Assembly (NCBI GenBank): GCA_950097015.1
Contig: CATNEN010000015.1
Location: forward strand, 541,001 to 605,000
DNA from: Macrostomum hystrix
Taxonomy: Eukaryota > Platyhelminthes > Macrostomidae
Reading direction: 5' to 3'
DNA length: 64,000 nucleotides
Shown: positions 10,002-21,600 of the stretch, in pieces
Layout: each line of letters starts with the position of its first letter
Position numbering within the stretch: the first letter of the stretch is position 1
The notes under the pieces: generated by a model
Seen by the model: the letters and a program-made list of their open reading frames with translations, nothing else
What the model was told of the DNA's origin: nothing
The model's database searches: none
Made by a program: the position numbers and the translations under genes

Positions 10002-13000
10002 TCAACTACCGATTCGCTGAATCTTCTCCCTGATGTCAGTCAGCATCTGGAGGCTTCGTGGCCGCGCCTGACTCAGCCACTGGAGGGCCCACCGCAGCTG
10101 GTCCGGCTGGCGGCTGTGCTCAGCGAACACGGCCACCTCCAGCCAATCGGGATCGCCAGTCTGCAGCTCCCTGAACCAGTCCGCAGTCTCGGCGGAGTCC
10201 AGTAGGTCCGGGGCGAGTTGACTGCACAGCAGACGGGCGAGGGCCTCGAAGTTGACGTAGAAGAAGTTCTCGTAGCTGGCCATGATGCAGGGGAATCTAA
10301 CATAGCTGCTGGGCCTTGGCAGAAGGTAATCGAAGCTGGGTCCGGGCAGAGATTCGTAGTAGAAGCAGAATCGCCAGGCGGAGTCCGTCGTCTCCAGAAT
10401 CCGCCGGATGTTGCCTCGGCCACCGTCGCTCTGGTCGGTTGCCAGGCCAAGTGGCAGGTAGCGGAGCAGCGGCTGCTGGTGTCGCCGTTCAAAGCCGAGG
10501 CTCAGTCGTAGCTGCTGAGCCGCCTCTACGGGACGCGACATCCGCAGCAGGGTAAGTGTCATGAGGCAGGTGCGAGCGGTGAGTGCGCAGACCGGTAGTC
10601 GCTGCGCCAAGTCCCGAATGCCCTGCAGCTCCGCCTGTGTTCGCGGCGTTGATTTTGCTCCAAGGTCTAGCACGAGTTTGTGAATCACGGCGTACAGATG
10701 ATGATACTGCAGACTTCCGCTGGCAGGCCACGGAAGAGTTAGGTAAATTGGTAGCAGGGTGAACGGGTGCAGGCGGAAGCTGGAGAGCACGTCTGTCAGC
10801 GGCTGCAGCTGGGAAGCTAGTGAGCTCAAATGTGTGAGCAGACTGTCCCGCACTCGTGAGACAGCGTCGATAACCTCCTCTTTAGCCGAGCTACCACGAC
10901 GCAAGTAGAGTGGGGCGTCCTGCATGAAGAAGTGCGGCATGCACTCGCCCGGTGGAGCGGTGGTCAGGCAATGACTCAGGTCGACGAGGGCCGCGAAAAC
11001 CAGCTCTGTCAGGTTCTCTGGTCGCCACAGTCGAGGCTCCGTAAAGGCCACCATGCGGAACGTAAGGGTCTTCGCATGGTAGGACTTCAGTCCGCGCACG
11101 TCAAGCTTCTTGCTTATGATGCGCTTGATGAGGTACTTCAACGCCAGGAACAGCTGGCCCTGCAGTGCCGTGAGGCTTCGCATGAACCGCTTCTCCAAGA
11201 ATGTGGTGCTCACGCGCATTTGCTTCGCTTCCATGCCCGGCGCTGATGCGCGAATCAGGTGGCAGGATCGCGGCCGCGACAATTCCGATCGTAGGTCAGC
11301 CAGCAAGGTTGCAGACAGGTGCGTGGTCTGGTTGAGAACAGCGATCTCCGGGTAGCAGCAGCAGGCAAACGCCGCTACAAGGTCCATGGCCGGCCTCAGA
11401 TCCGAGCCTTTGTCAGGCAGCGATGGGTTTGAACCTGCGGGTTTTCAAGCAAGCAAACAATGGCTTCCATTGCTTTATTTGCAGCTACATTTTGGGGTCT
11501 TTGAAAATAATATAATGCATAAGTCTATGTTTTAGCAAACTGTTGAATCTCACTTGCTCCCTCGTAGATCACGTGACCGCTGTCGTAGTCCAAGACGTCC
11601 TCCTCCTGGGCCTCCAGGCAGCTGCATCTGCCTCTAATGTGGAACAGCCTGCGGTAGGAGTACTCAGTAACATCTAGGTCTGAGTCCGGATCCGTGCGAC
11701 CATTCAACGATACCAGACTGTTGCCCCAGCCCTCGCTGTAGCTGCCGACTAGATGCACATCCCGAGTGTTCCTGTGGTTGCGAATCACTTCCTCGAGAAC
11801 GTCAGCAATGGCGCACTGGAAGCCTGCCCGAATGCTAGTGAATCCCGCAGTGTTGAAGGCCTCGTGCAGGTTACTCATATTAGCTGCTCTTACTGGGGCG
11901 GGTTCCGACTGTCGATCATTGCTGCAAAAGCAAATTAGATTAATCGTAATTACAAATTGATTTAATACGTCAAAAAGCGCAATTAGATAACAATTTTGTT
12001 GTGCTCAATTTAATAGAAATAATCAACCTATGCTCAAAGTGCTCGATTTCGAATGGCTGGTGCTGCTGGCATGGGGAACTCCAGAAATTCTCCAACAAGT
12101 TGCTGATTGCAGATAGACCCCGACGTCTAGCCAGCCGAGTGCAGTCCAGGGCATCCCGACGGAACGCCTCGTCGCAGCTGTTGTAGCGCCGTCCTTTAGC
12201 AGCTGCATCTTCTAGCAGGACTCGAACCACAGCTTGTCGTTCGAGTTCTACAGCCGCATGCAGTGGCGTCTGCGGCGGATTTGCATTGCCGCCCGCCAGG
12301 TTCGGGTCGGCGCCAAGTCGCAGCAAAAGAGCCACCATCGCAGCATCACCAAGCTGAGATGCGGCTAGAAGAGGAGTCACCCCGTGCTTGGCCGACCTGT
12401 TCACACTGGCCCCGGCTGCCGCCAGGTGCTCAACAACAACCGAGTGACCTCGAACTGCTCCCCGGAAGAGCGCAGTCGTCTCGTCATCGGATCTGGCTGT
12501 GTCAAGGGCTGCACCAGCGGCAATCAGTCGGTCAACTACATTCAAGTAGCCGCTCCATGTGGCTGTGTAAAGTGGAGTCTGGTTGTGGTAGTCAGTGAGC
12601 TCAGTGTCGGCTCCAGCAGTGAGCAGCATTTCGACCATGTCCAGGTTGCCGTTTTCAGCGGCGATAAACAACGGAGTCGATTTAGTTTCCAGGCGGCGGG
12701 GATCGATCTCACATCCGGACTGAATGAGTCGCTCAGCCGCTTCCAGGTGCCCATTCTGAGCGGCGATCCACAGAGGCGCGGTGCCATCTGTTTCCGCTTG
12801 GTCAGGGGCGGCGCCCGCCGCCAGCAGTCGTTTAATAAGGCCGGCGTTTCCGTACTGACTGACAATGTACAGCGGAGTCGTGCCTTTACAGTTGGCGCGA
12901 TTCACATCGGCTCCGGCCTGCAGCAGCCGCCTGACCATGCCCGAGTGGCCCTGCTGAGCGGCGATCAGCAGCGGTGTGCCGCCGTTGGGCTGGGCCAGGT

Positions 13001-13955
13001 CCACGTCCGCCTGAGCTCGCAGCAGGTGCTCCGCAGCGGCGCAGTGGTCATTCTGGGCAGCCAGGTAGAGCGGCCCGAAACCCTCCGCCTCTTTGCGGTC
13101 AACGTCGGCTCCGATTCGAGTGAGAAGGTCGACTAAACTCGCGTGTCCTTCTCTGCGAGAACGGTTTTTCGATCTTTCGTTTCAAGATGGATGTAGAAGT
13201 AGAAGCCCAACCTAATTCTGAGGTCAGACTTAGAGCCAAAGCGGATAACCCAGCCGATGCTGATACCCACTTCCCTGTTGGCCCAACTGACCGGGTTTTT
13301 CGTCAGATCTGCCATTCGGCGCCATAGGTCCAAATCTGCAGGGGTGCCAAATTGTCAAAGTCAGAGTGCCCAACATTGGTATAACATAACAGAACAAACA
13401 CCGAGTGTAGCTTGATATTCAGTACACCCACCCATTGTGCCAATTAAGTCAATGACTAGTGTCACTGGACTCAATTGTCTTGTCAATGGACAATGCTGTT
13501 AATGACTTATTCGTGTACCTGCAATGTACCATGTTTGTGAATTATGATGCGATCTCATTCACGGAAAATAGATGATAAAATAGAAAATGAATTATTTTGA
13601 TCCACTATCTTTATCTTCGTGATTGTGACGTGACGTGACTTAATTGAAAATGTCATGATTAAGCCTTTGACCATTTGGCTCACCTGAGATGAATTTGAGC
13701 ATCAGTGAGTGAGTGAATTTGGGTCATAAAAAGTAAATATTTATCTAACAAACGGAAGGGAATAATAAGTTAAGCTTTCAAATTAAGTCCATCACACTAT
13801 CATGCATACCTGGCTGCCACATACACGGGGGCCTCGAGTGTTTCAGGGTCGCAGCATTCGGGCGATGCACCGCCCCGTAGTAGCCGAGTTGCAGCTTGCA
13901 AATCGCCAGTCTCACACGCTGACAGCAGCTTCAGGCTGGTGATGTCCAGACTCAT
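10002..13955 (-). CDS. ankyrin-repeat / Mab-21 (cGAS-like) nucleotidyltransferase fusion, 4 exons
   Basis: Model: 13955-13810, 13152-12028, 11921-11554, 11434-10002; 1023 residues, every junction in phase. Residues about 10-420 are 11-12 ankyrin repeats (cores such as GGTPLLIAAQQGH, STPLFIAAENGN). Residues about 430-590 are the nucleotidyltransferase core: GSYSEGWGNS is the GS motif, DPDSDLDV the first acidic pair, and MDLVAAF supplies a candidate third aspartate. Residues about 620-880 match the Mab-21 helical half (RVSTTFLEKRFMRSL, LKSYHAKTLTF, CMPHFFM). In animals this superfamily includes cGAS and cGAS-like receptors, which make cyclic dinucleotides after sensing nucleic acid. The catalytic set looks intact, but activity and ligand are inference. 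It is cytoplasmic or nuclear, with no signal peptide. The AATAG|GTTGAT donor of exon 2 is the weakest junction. Confidence 0.85.
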
Positions 13956-16900
13956 GTCCGACTGATTCAAATTGAAGCTAGATCAGAAAGGAAAAGGCTT
14001 TGGCTGAGCTATTTATATTCATTTGTATTTTAGTACCTTGTAGCATATGCACTCTCATGACCATGACTGCGTACACCAATTGTTCACTGGAAACACTGCA
14101 GAAAAGCTTGCGCACTTACACATAATTTCAGTTTCTCAATGACGCGAGTCTACGTTGTACAGGGCGTCGTGGGCGAGGGTGGGTTTAAATTATTTTATGT
14201 ACCAAAGCACGATTTCCGATTTACTCCTAATCCGGTCGTAAAAGACAACTATACTTGTTAAAATATTCTGCAGTGCAGATTCAAGAAAACGCACGACTGT
14301 TCCTGTAACCTTCTATTTCTTTAGGTTTTTCAGCGATGGCACAACTGGCTGCGTGACACTTGTTGATTCAGGGGGATCGTCAGGAAGAGCAAATGAAATA
14401 CCACACGGAGTGAGATTGCAAGCAAGCTGCGGTGCCATCAGGGCTCAAATGTTTGCCTAAACACCTGCTGATCATGAACAGCCCGGATCAGATGACAGAA
14501 GAAGCTGCTAGAAAACTGGTCACGTGATTGCTTTTCACGTGAAGGAGGCAAAAAACTGAGTAAAATGCAATATTTGAGACTAAAAATTGACTGAGTCGTG
14601 TGAAGTCCCCGTGTCGTTAAGTTGGCATGATAATTTTGGAGGGTAATTGTGTAGTCTGTGAAGAGCTTCAAAAGTCCTAACTGCATGTCCAGAGGCTCTC
14701 GGGCATTGTTGGTGAGCTGCTCCCAACGCATTCATCAACACCAATGGCTATTAGAGGTTCAAGGATTCCTTTGAGATGGCGGTTCGAAATGATCCATTTT
14801 GTACATTCCACCGACCCATGCACTGCTTCCACGCATGGATTTATATTACGCGGGCACACCCTGGTGTGCACATCTGCGATGACTTAATTTTGTCATGCAG
14901 TGTTGCATAATCTACTTTGTCATTGGGGCTGGCCCTCATTGTCGTAAGGTGCACATCAGACCCCAAGCCTTTTGCCCCAAAATAGCATGGAGTCGCAAAG
15001 GATTTAAGCTCGTCAAGGACCTGGTGCGAGAGCTGGACAATTAGACGATGGTTCAGTGGCTCAGTACGTGGTCCCACCAATACGCTCGTAAAATAAGACG
15101 TCCAGCTAGGCCCAAAAAATTCTTAAAAGTTCATGATATTTTTTTCTGTCATTTTTATAACAACCAATATTACTATACTGCATGTTTCATAAAGGTCGAA
15201 AGTTGAAAAAAAGTTCTTTGTAGGATCACAACTATAAATTTATGACATGCTTATAATCAATATAACATGGATTTTACTATGCCTGATCTTCATTTATTAT
15301 AGGAATGTCGCTTTTAATAGTATAAGAATTTCGAAAGAAAAATTAAAGCGAAAACGAAATAAACGCAGATGGCGGTAATTCGTGAACTTAAATGACGAGA
15401 GAAATTCCAGGGACATTAAATCAGAGCGCGATTAATTTTTCAGTTAAAGAGCCTTTCCCACAGTAATTTAACGACGGACTCTTTTTTGTCCTGTGCATTT
15501 CTTAATTGTATTGCATTTTAACTTTTTTAAATCGTATCGTAACCGGCTTTAAACGTTCAAATTTAGGAAAACTATACAAATATAAAATATAGTTATCTAT
15601 AGCTGTCTGTTTCTCACTTTTTAATTTTTTTATAGAAAATCACAGATTTTTTTTGACCACTCCTTAGCTGTATAATTTTTGTCGGTGTTTTGTTCGAATG
15701 AAACTAACCGCGGACGAAAATGCAAGCAAATATTTAAAATTAGAAAACTGCAAGGACTAAATGGGTCATTCTCAAATTAATGCTCGGAAATAGTGTGTTG
15801 TAAAAAAAGTTTTTGACAATTGCAAAAAACTTTATTTATTCTAATCTGTGTCTCTAGTAGAGTGCAAAATAGAAACCAGAACCACAAAATAACATTAATA
15901 TGGACCAGCATTTACATTTGTTTATTGCCTTCAAAAACACCGTAAATTATTTTGCTTTCTGACGTACATTTTGCTATTAGATAAGGTCATACAAAAAGTG
16001 CATATTTTTTTTAGTTTTCGTATATTAAAAATAGTTGTCTTATTTTAGAAAAATCTTTTATTATTGTTTTTTGTTATATCTAATAAAATTAACATAGTTA
16101 ATGTACATTTTTTCTGAAAAAATTCAAAATTTTCCAAGGTCCAGAAGCTTCGAACAATTGGAATGTATACATATAGCACAATTTTTATTTAATTGGCCGT
16201 CAAGGAAATTCTTGTAATAAAATGAAGCAATGATGATATGAAATTCAGAGGTGCGTGTCTTGTCAATAAAAATTCACATTTTTACACTATTTTGGCATTT
16301 CTTATGTCATGAAATCTCCTTTCCAGACACAAAAAATGTTACAATAAGCAAATTATGGTGTATCTTTCATTTTCTATAATAATTAGAAATATTCAAAACA
16401 CGTAGATTTATTCCTTAGGAAGGTGGCATCATATCTGTAATATTTCCATGTATTAAGGTACCAGTATATGCGAGAAATCTTTTTTCTTGACAGTGTTGTT
16501 GTGCATAAGCATTCGAGTCGATTTTTATATTTTTTATGTTTGCTGTTTTTAAATACAATTAGTATATTGCTAATAATTACGAATTAATTCAGATACAGTA
16601 TCGTGATATAAATATTTATAAGAGAATGCGAATTGCTTCTGTCTTTTTATTTTATTCGCTTTCAAAAATGGAGCTTCAATACCTCACAGAATTTATTTAC
16701 CTTTTAGTTTTCAAATGAAATACTTCGAAAAAAGCTGAGTCACAGCACTTAGTGGCATAAATTTAATAGTCATTTTAGCTTAGATTACTTTTAAATTCAT
16801 TAGATGGGAGTAGTACTTAATATTTTATCATAATTAAGCTTGCAGTCGTGAACTTTTATGGCAAATGCGCATGCGCGGAAAATTTAAAACTTCGCAAAAA

Positions 16901-18694
16901 ATTTATTTGTGATTTTAAACAACGTAAGAATGCAGTAAAAACGCTATTTTTTCATTTTTTCAAATGTTTAGAAAACTTTCAAAAGTATTGAATCCTCGCA
17001 GCACACTTTAAAACGATAAAAATAGTGAAAAAAATATTTTTTTTGTTAATGCCTTCTCGGTACATAATTTTGAGAATGACCCAAATATTTGAATTATTTT
17101 TTTAGTTTCTACAATTTTATGTCCTTCTCGTAATTGTTTCTTATAAATTTTTGTGTACTTGTACTACGTCATAGTAATAAAAAACTTGCAATATAAAACT
17201 GTAAAGGTGTATATATGACAAGTGATAATTGATGTTCTATCTAGGGTGCATTAAAATATAGAGACTTAAGTAAGTATATCGAAAGTATATAGTTTTAGTT
17301 TTAGTTTTAGTATATTGTTTTCTTTCTTAAAGAATTATTTAATTTTAAATTGACTTATAGGATGTAGTTTCATTTACAGTTACCATAGTTTTTCTATTCC
17401 AACATCTTAAACTGGCTTAAATATGTTTCATTTATATTATCAGTTTTCCTTATAAGTTTACTTTTCAGTTTGTCTAGCAATTTTACCTTTACTTCACATC
17501 CATTTCTAGGGGTTTCAAAAGTAATTATTAGATTTTTATCAATAAAAAGATCAATAATAAAATTATATGTATATTTTATATATCAATTGTATATATATAT
17601 TAAAGCAATAGCAAGTAAGCAACAACACATTAAATCAAATATACTTTTAATAAACTTTATGCTACAATGTTCACAAACATGTTGGCCTATTATGTTTTGG
17701 CCAAAGTTAATAAAAACCACTTTCTTCCATCTACAACCACTTTCTATGGAATTGCTTTCGTATCACACGATGACCAAACTTTGTGGCATAGGGAATTACG
17801 AATTTTTGAAGAAAATGTTTGTTAGTTGTTTTTGGTGGGAGAATGGCAAATAAATAGGATTAAACTTCAATGGAGTCAATGGTACCTATTGAATATTACT
17901 CATATTTATAATTATATGGCCTTTAGCCTAAAGGCTTTTGTAGGGACCCAAATATATACAAATACCACACTAAGTGGGAAATGGTGACTGATGGGTTTTG
18001 GTTCAGGTAAATTCAGTGTGAATAATAAATATGCTTTTACTTCAACAGAGGCATAGGGACCTATTGAATATAAAAACTATTTCTTATAGGGTGAGCCTAA
18101 CTGCCTAAGTACTTTTTGTGGGCATCCTCATATATCTGAATCAGTCACCATGATAACAATGAAAAATGACAGCAACAAGTTGTATTCTTGCAATAAAGCT
18201 CTTTTTTTCATCAAATAAGGTAAATCAAGCTAGTTTTTACTTTCTTTTTCATACAAACTATGAGCAAACTTGCAATGGTTACTTAACATTTGCACTTTTA
18301 AAGTTCTAGCTTACAGGCAAGCAACAAACTTATAAAAAACAATCAGTCAACAACCCAGGTGACAATAGGTGAAGTTTCAAAATGATTATAAAATCTAGAG
18401 TATTTCCAATCTAAATTTGAATAAATAATTCCAAATATATCTAAATGGTTATTATCCGATTTTGAAACACTCAATCTAAAAAATATATTTTACTAGATCT
18501 GCCACTACACTAAAAAGCAGATGATTTTTTAGCACAAACTATCTTTGACCGTAGCTCCAGTAGATGCTATTTTTGTTTCTAAAAAAGTCATGGCTAATAA
18601 AATATGTTTAAGTGATTAATGTAATTTGTACTTCATTTAATTTTATTAACAAATAATAAAAAGGCTTCCTGAATTCATCAGGTGCAAGTCAAAC
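13956..18694. other. AT-rich intergenic desert
   Basis: About 4.7 kb with frequent stops in all frames and many A/T homopolymers. Apart from the SINE-B piece at 14860-14945 I see no gene or array. An unseen 5' exon for CPQ could lie here. Confidence 0.5.
14860..14945 (-). mobile_element. SINE family B fragment
   Basis: GGTGTGCACATCTGC, TTTGTCATGCAGTGT and GGGCTGGCCCTC line up in order and spacing with the copy at 57720-58015 (GGTGTGTACATCTGC, TTGTCAGGCAGTGT, GGTTGGCCCTC) and partly with 26165-26232. Orientation is assigned from the copy with a tRNA-like head. Confidence 0.5.
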
Positions 18695-21600
18695 ATGTCT
18701 AGCAGTCACCAATTGGTGCAGCCAGACCCAGTCTATAATCAAATAATTGACTATGTCACCAAGGGTGCTGGATCTGGCCTGGCCTATTTAAATCTGGCCA
18801 ATTTTGTGGATCGCTTCGGCTCCAGGCTGGTAGGCACGCCGAGGCTGGAGGCAGCCATAGATCAGATTGTATCCGAGCTGCAGGCATTGGGAGGCCTCAA
18901 GGTATTGCATATGGTTGCTGTTTTATGCACCTAGTTTCTAGTTCAGCAAATCAGTCAATGGTTGCATCATCACCCTCCAGGTGCACACTGAGTCCTTCAG
19001 CTTCGAGAGCTGGGAGCGCGGCCTGGAGATAGCCGAGCTAATCACGCCGCTGTCCAAGCGCCTGCCTATGCTGAGCCTGGGCAGCTCTGTTGGCACAATG
19101 TCCAGCGGCACCGGCATCCTCGAAGCTGATTGTGTTGTTGTTGAAAGCTTCAACGAGCTGGACAGGCTGGGCAAGTCGGCAGTGGCTGGTAAGATTGTGG
19201 TGTACAATCAGCTCTACCAGGGCTATGGCGTCTCTGTACAGTACCGACTGTCCGGGGCCAGCCGGGCCGCCAAGTATGGCGCCGTGGCTGCCCTGATCCG
19301 CTCCGTGACGCCGTTTTCGATTGGCTCGCCGCACACCGGCCAGCAGGAGTACGAGCCTGGCCTTGAGGACAAAATTCCCGCCTGCTGCATCACCGTAGAG
19401 GATGCCGAGCTGATGCACAGAATCTATAAGTGAGTGCCGCCCGCTAACTCACTTCCTCAAGTCTCATTCAGCCAGTCCCTCAGGCTCCAATCAGCCAATC
19501 CCTCAGGCTCCGATCAGCCAATCCCTCAGGCTCCGATCAGACAATCCCTCAGGCTCCGATCAGCCAGTCCCTCAGGCTCCAATCAGCCAATCCCTCAGGC
19601 TCCGATCAGCCAATCCCTCAGGCTCCGATCAGACAATCCCTCAGGCTCCGATCAGCCAGTCCCTCAGGCTCCAATCAGCCAATCCCTCAGGCTCCGATCA
19701 GCCAATCCCTCAGGCTCCAATCAGCCAATCCCTCAGGCTCCAATCAGCCAATCCCTCAGGCTCCAATCAGCCAATCCCTCAGGCTCCAATCAGCCAATCC
19801 CTCAGGCTCCGATCAGCCAGTCCCTCAGGCTCCAATCAGCCAATCCCTCTGGCTCCAATCAGCCAATCCCTCAGGCTCCAATCAGCCAATCCCTCAGGCT
19901 CTAATCCGCCACTTCCTCAATTAGCCGATGCCTCGGGGTTCACTAAAACCAATGTTCTATACCAATGTCGTTGAAGCAGATTTGCTACTGGCAAATTTCC
20001 TCGTAAACAATGTCCTTCAGGCGTGGCGACCAGGTCCGGGTCCGGCTGCAGATGACCTGCAGCTCCGGGGTCACCAAAGAGTCGCGCAACATTGTGGCGG
20101 ATTTGGAGGGCACCGAGCTGCCGCAAGAGTTGGTGGTTGTGTGCGGTCACATCGACTCTTGGGATGTTGGCCAGGTGCGTTCTTTAAGCAATGTCCAATA
20201 TGACTGAGCAACCCTTGGCAGCGGCTGTGCCCAGTGGCGTAGCCTGGATTTTTGTCTAGTTTGGGCTGCGCCTCTTGGGGGCGCCTCTACCAAGCGGCGC
20301 TAACTCACTTGCTCACTTTCTCGGCCCCAATTAGCCAATCACTCAGTCACCCGATGAGGGTGCTATTGAGGGCTCCTACGAGGGGGCCGCACTATCAGGT
20401 GGGGCTCATCGATTTGTCAGCCGATTAGGGGGGCCACGACCCCCCTGGCTGTGCCACTGGCTTTAAATCCTGCCCTACAGGATTGGGTCTTAACTCTATT
20501 GATAATAAATTGGCAATTTGAATTGGCGCCAATTGCAGGGTGCCATGGACGATGGCGGCGGTGCCTTCTGCGCCATGCAGTCGGTGCGCACCCTGCTGGC
20601 CATGGGCCTGCGACCCAAGCGAACCATCCGCCTGGTGCTTTTCTCCGGCGAAGAATTTGGCATTCTGGGCGGCACGGCCTACTATCAGCGGCATAAGGCG
20701 GACCTGGCTGATAAAATCTCCTTCATGCTGGAGTCCGACAGTGGCACCTTCAGGTATGCTGCTGAGCTGCAGTCTGCTGCTAGATTGTTAGAGTGACACC
20801 AGAGACCTCAGACTGAATCCTCAGTATTTAGACCCAAAACACTCAGACCCGAACCCTCAGACCCGAACCCTCAGACCTGAACCCTCAGACCCAAAACACT
20901 CAGACCTGAACCCTCAGACCCGAACCCTCAGACCTGAACCCTCAGACCTGAACCCTAAGACCCGAACCCTCAGACCCAAAACACTCAGACCTGAACCCTC
21001 AGACCCGAACCCTCAGACCTGAACCCTCAGACCTGAACCCTAAGACCCGAACCCTCAGACCCAAAACACTCAGACCCGAACCCTCAGACCCGAACCCTCA
21101 GACCCAAAACACTCAGACCTGAACCCTCAGACCCGAACCCTCAGACCCAAAACACTCAGACCTGAACCCTCAGACCCGAACCCTCAGACCCAAAACACTC
21201 AGACCTGAACCCTCAGACCCGAACCCTCAGACCTGAACCCTCAGACCTGAACCCTAAGACCCGAACCCTCAGACCCTGACCCACACCGCCGAAGGAAGGG
21301 AACCACGTCTGCCGGGCTTCAATGCAGTCTGGCGCCACAGACAGAGCGGCCGGCGCTCAGGTGGCCCCACCCGCGGCGGAGGGGTCGCGATCCTTATCCG
21401 CGAGGGGCTGCGCTACGAGGTGCTGCATGAGCGGCCCTGCGCCCCCGAGGACGTCTCCACCGAGTGGGCCGGCATCCGGGTTTTCCCATCTGAGAAGACG
21501 GTCGAGAGCCTGGACATTCACTACCTGTACGTGCCGCCCATCAGAAACGCCGAAGGCGACGACCGCGTGCAGCGTTTCAACCCCCAGTGGCTCCCGTCAG

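Noticed and set aside
12384-13136. 250-codon plus-strand ORF
   Set aside because: Antisense of the ankyrin-repeat exon.
14438-15080. Minus-strand ORFs of 64-97 codons
   Set aside because: Overlap a SINE fragment and AT-rich DNA; no coding signature.
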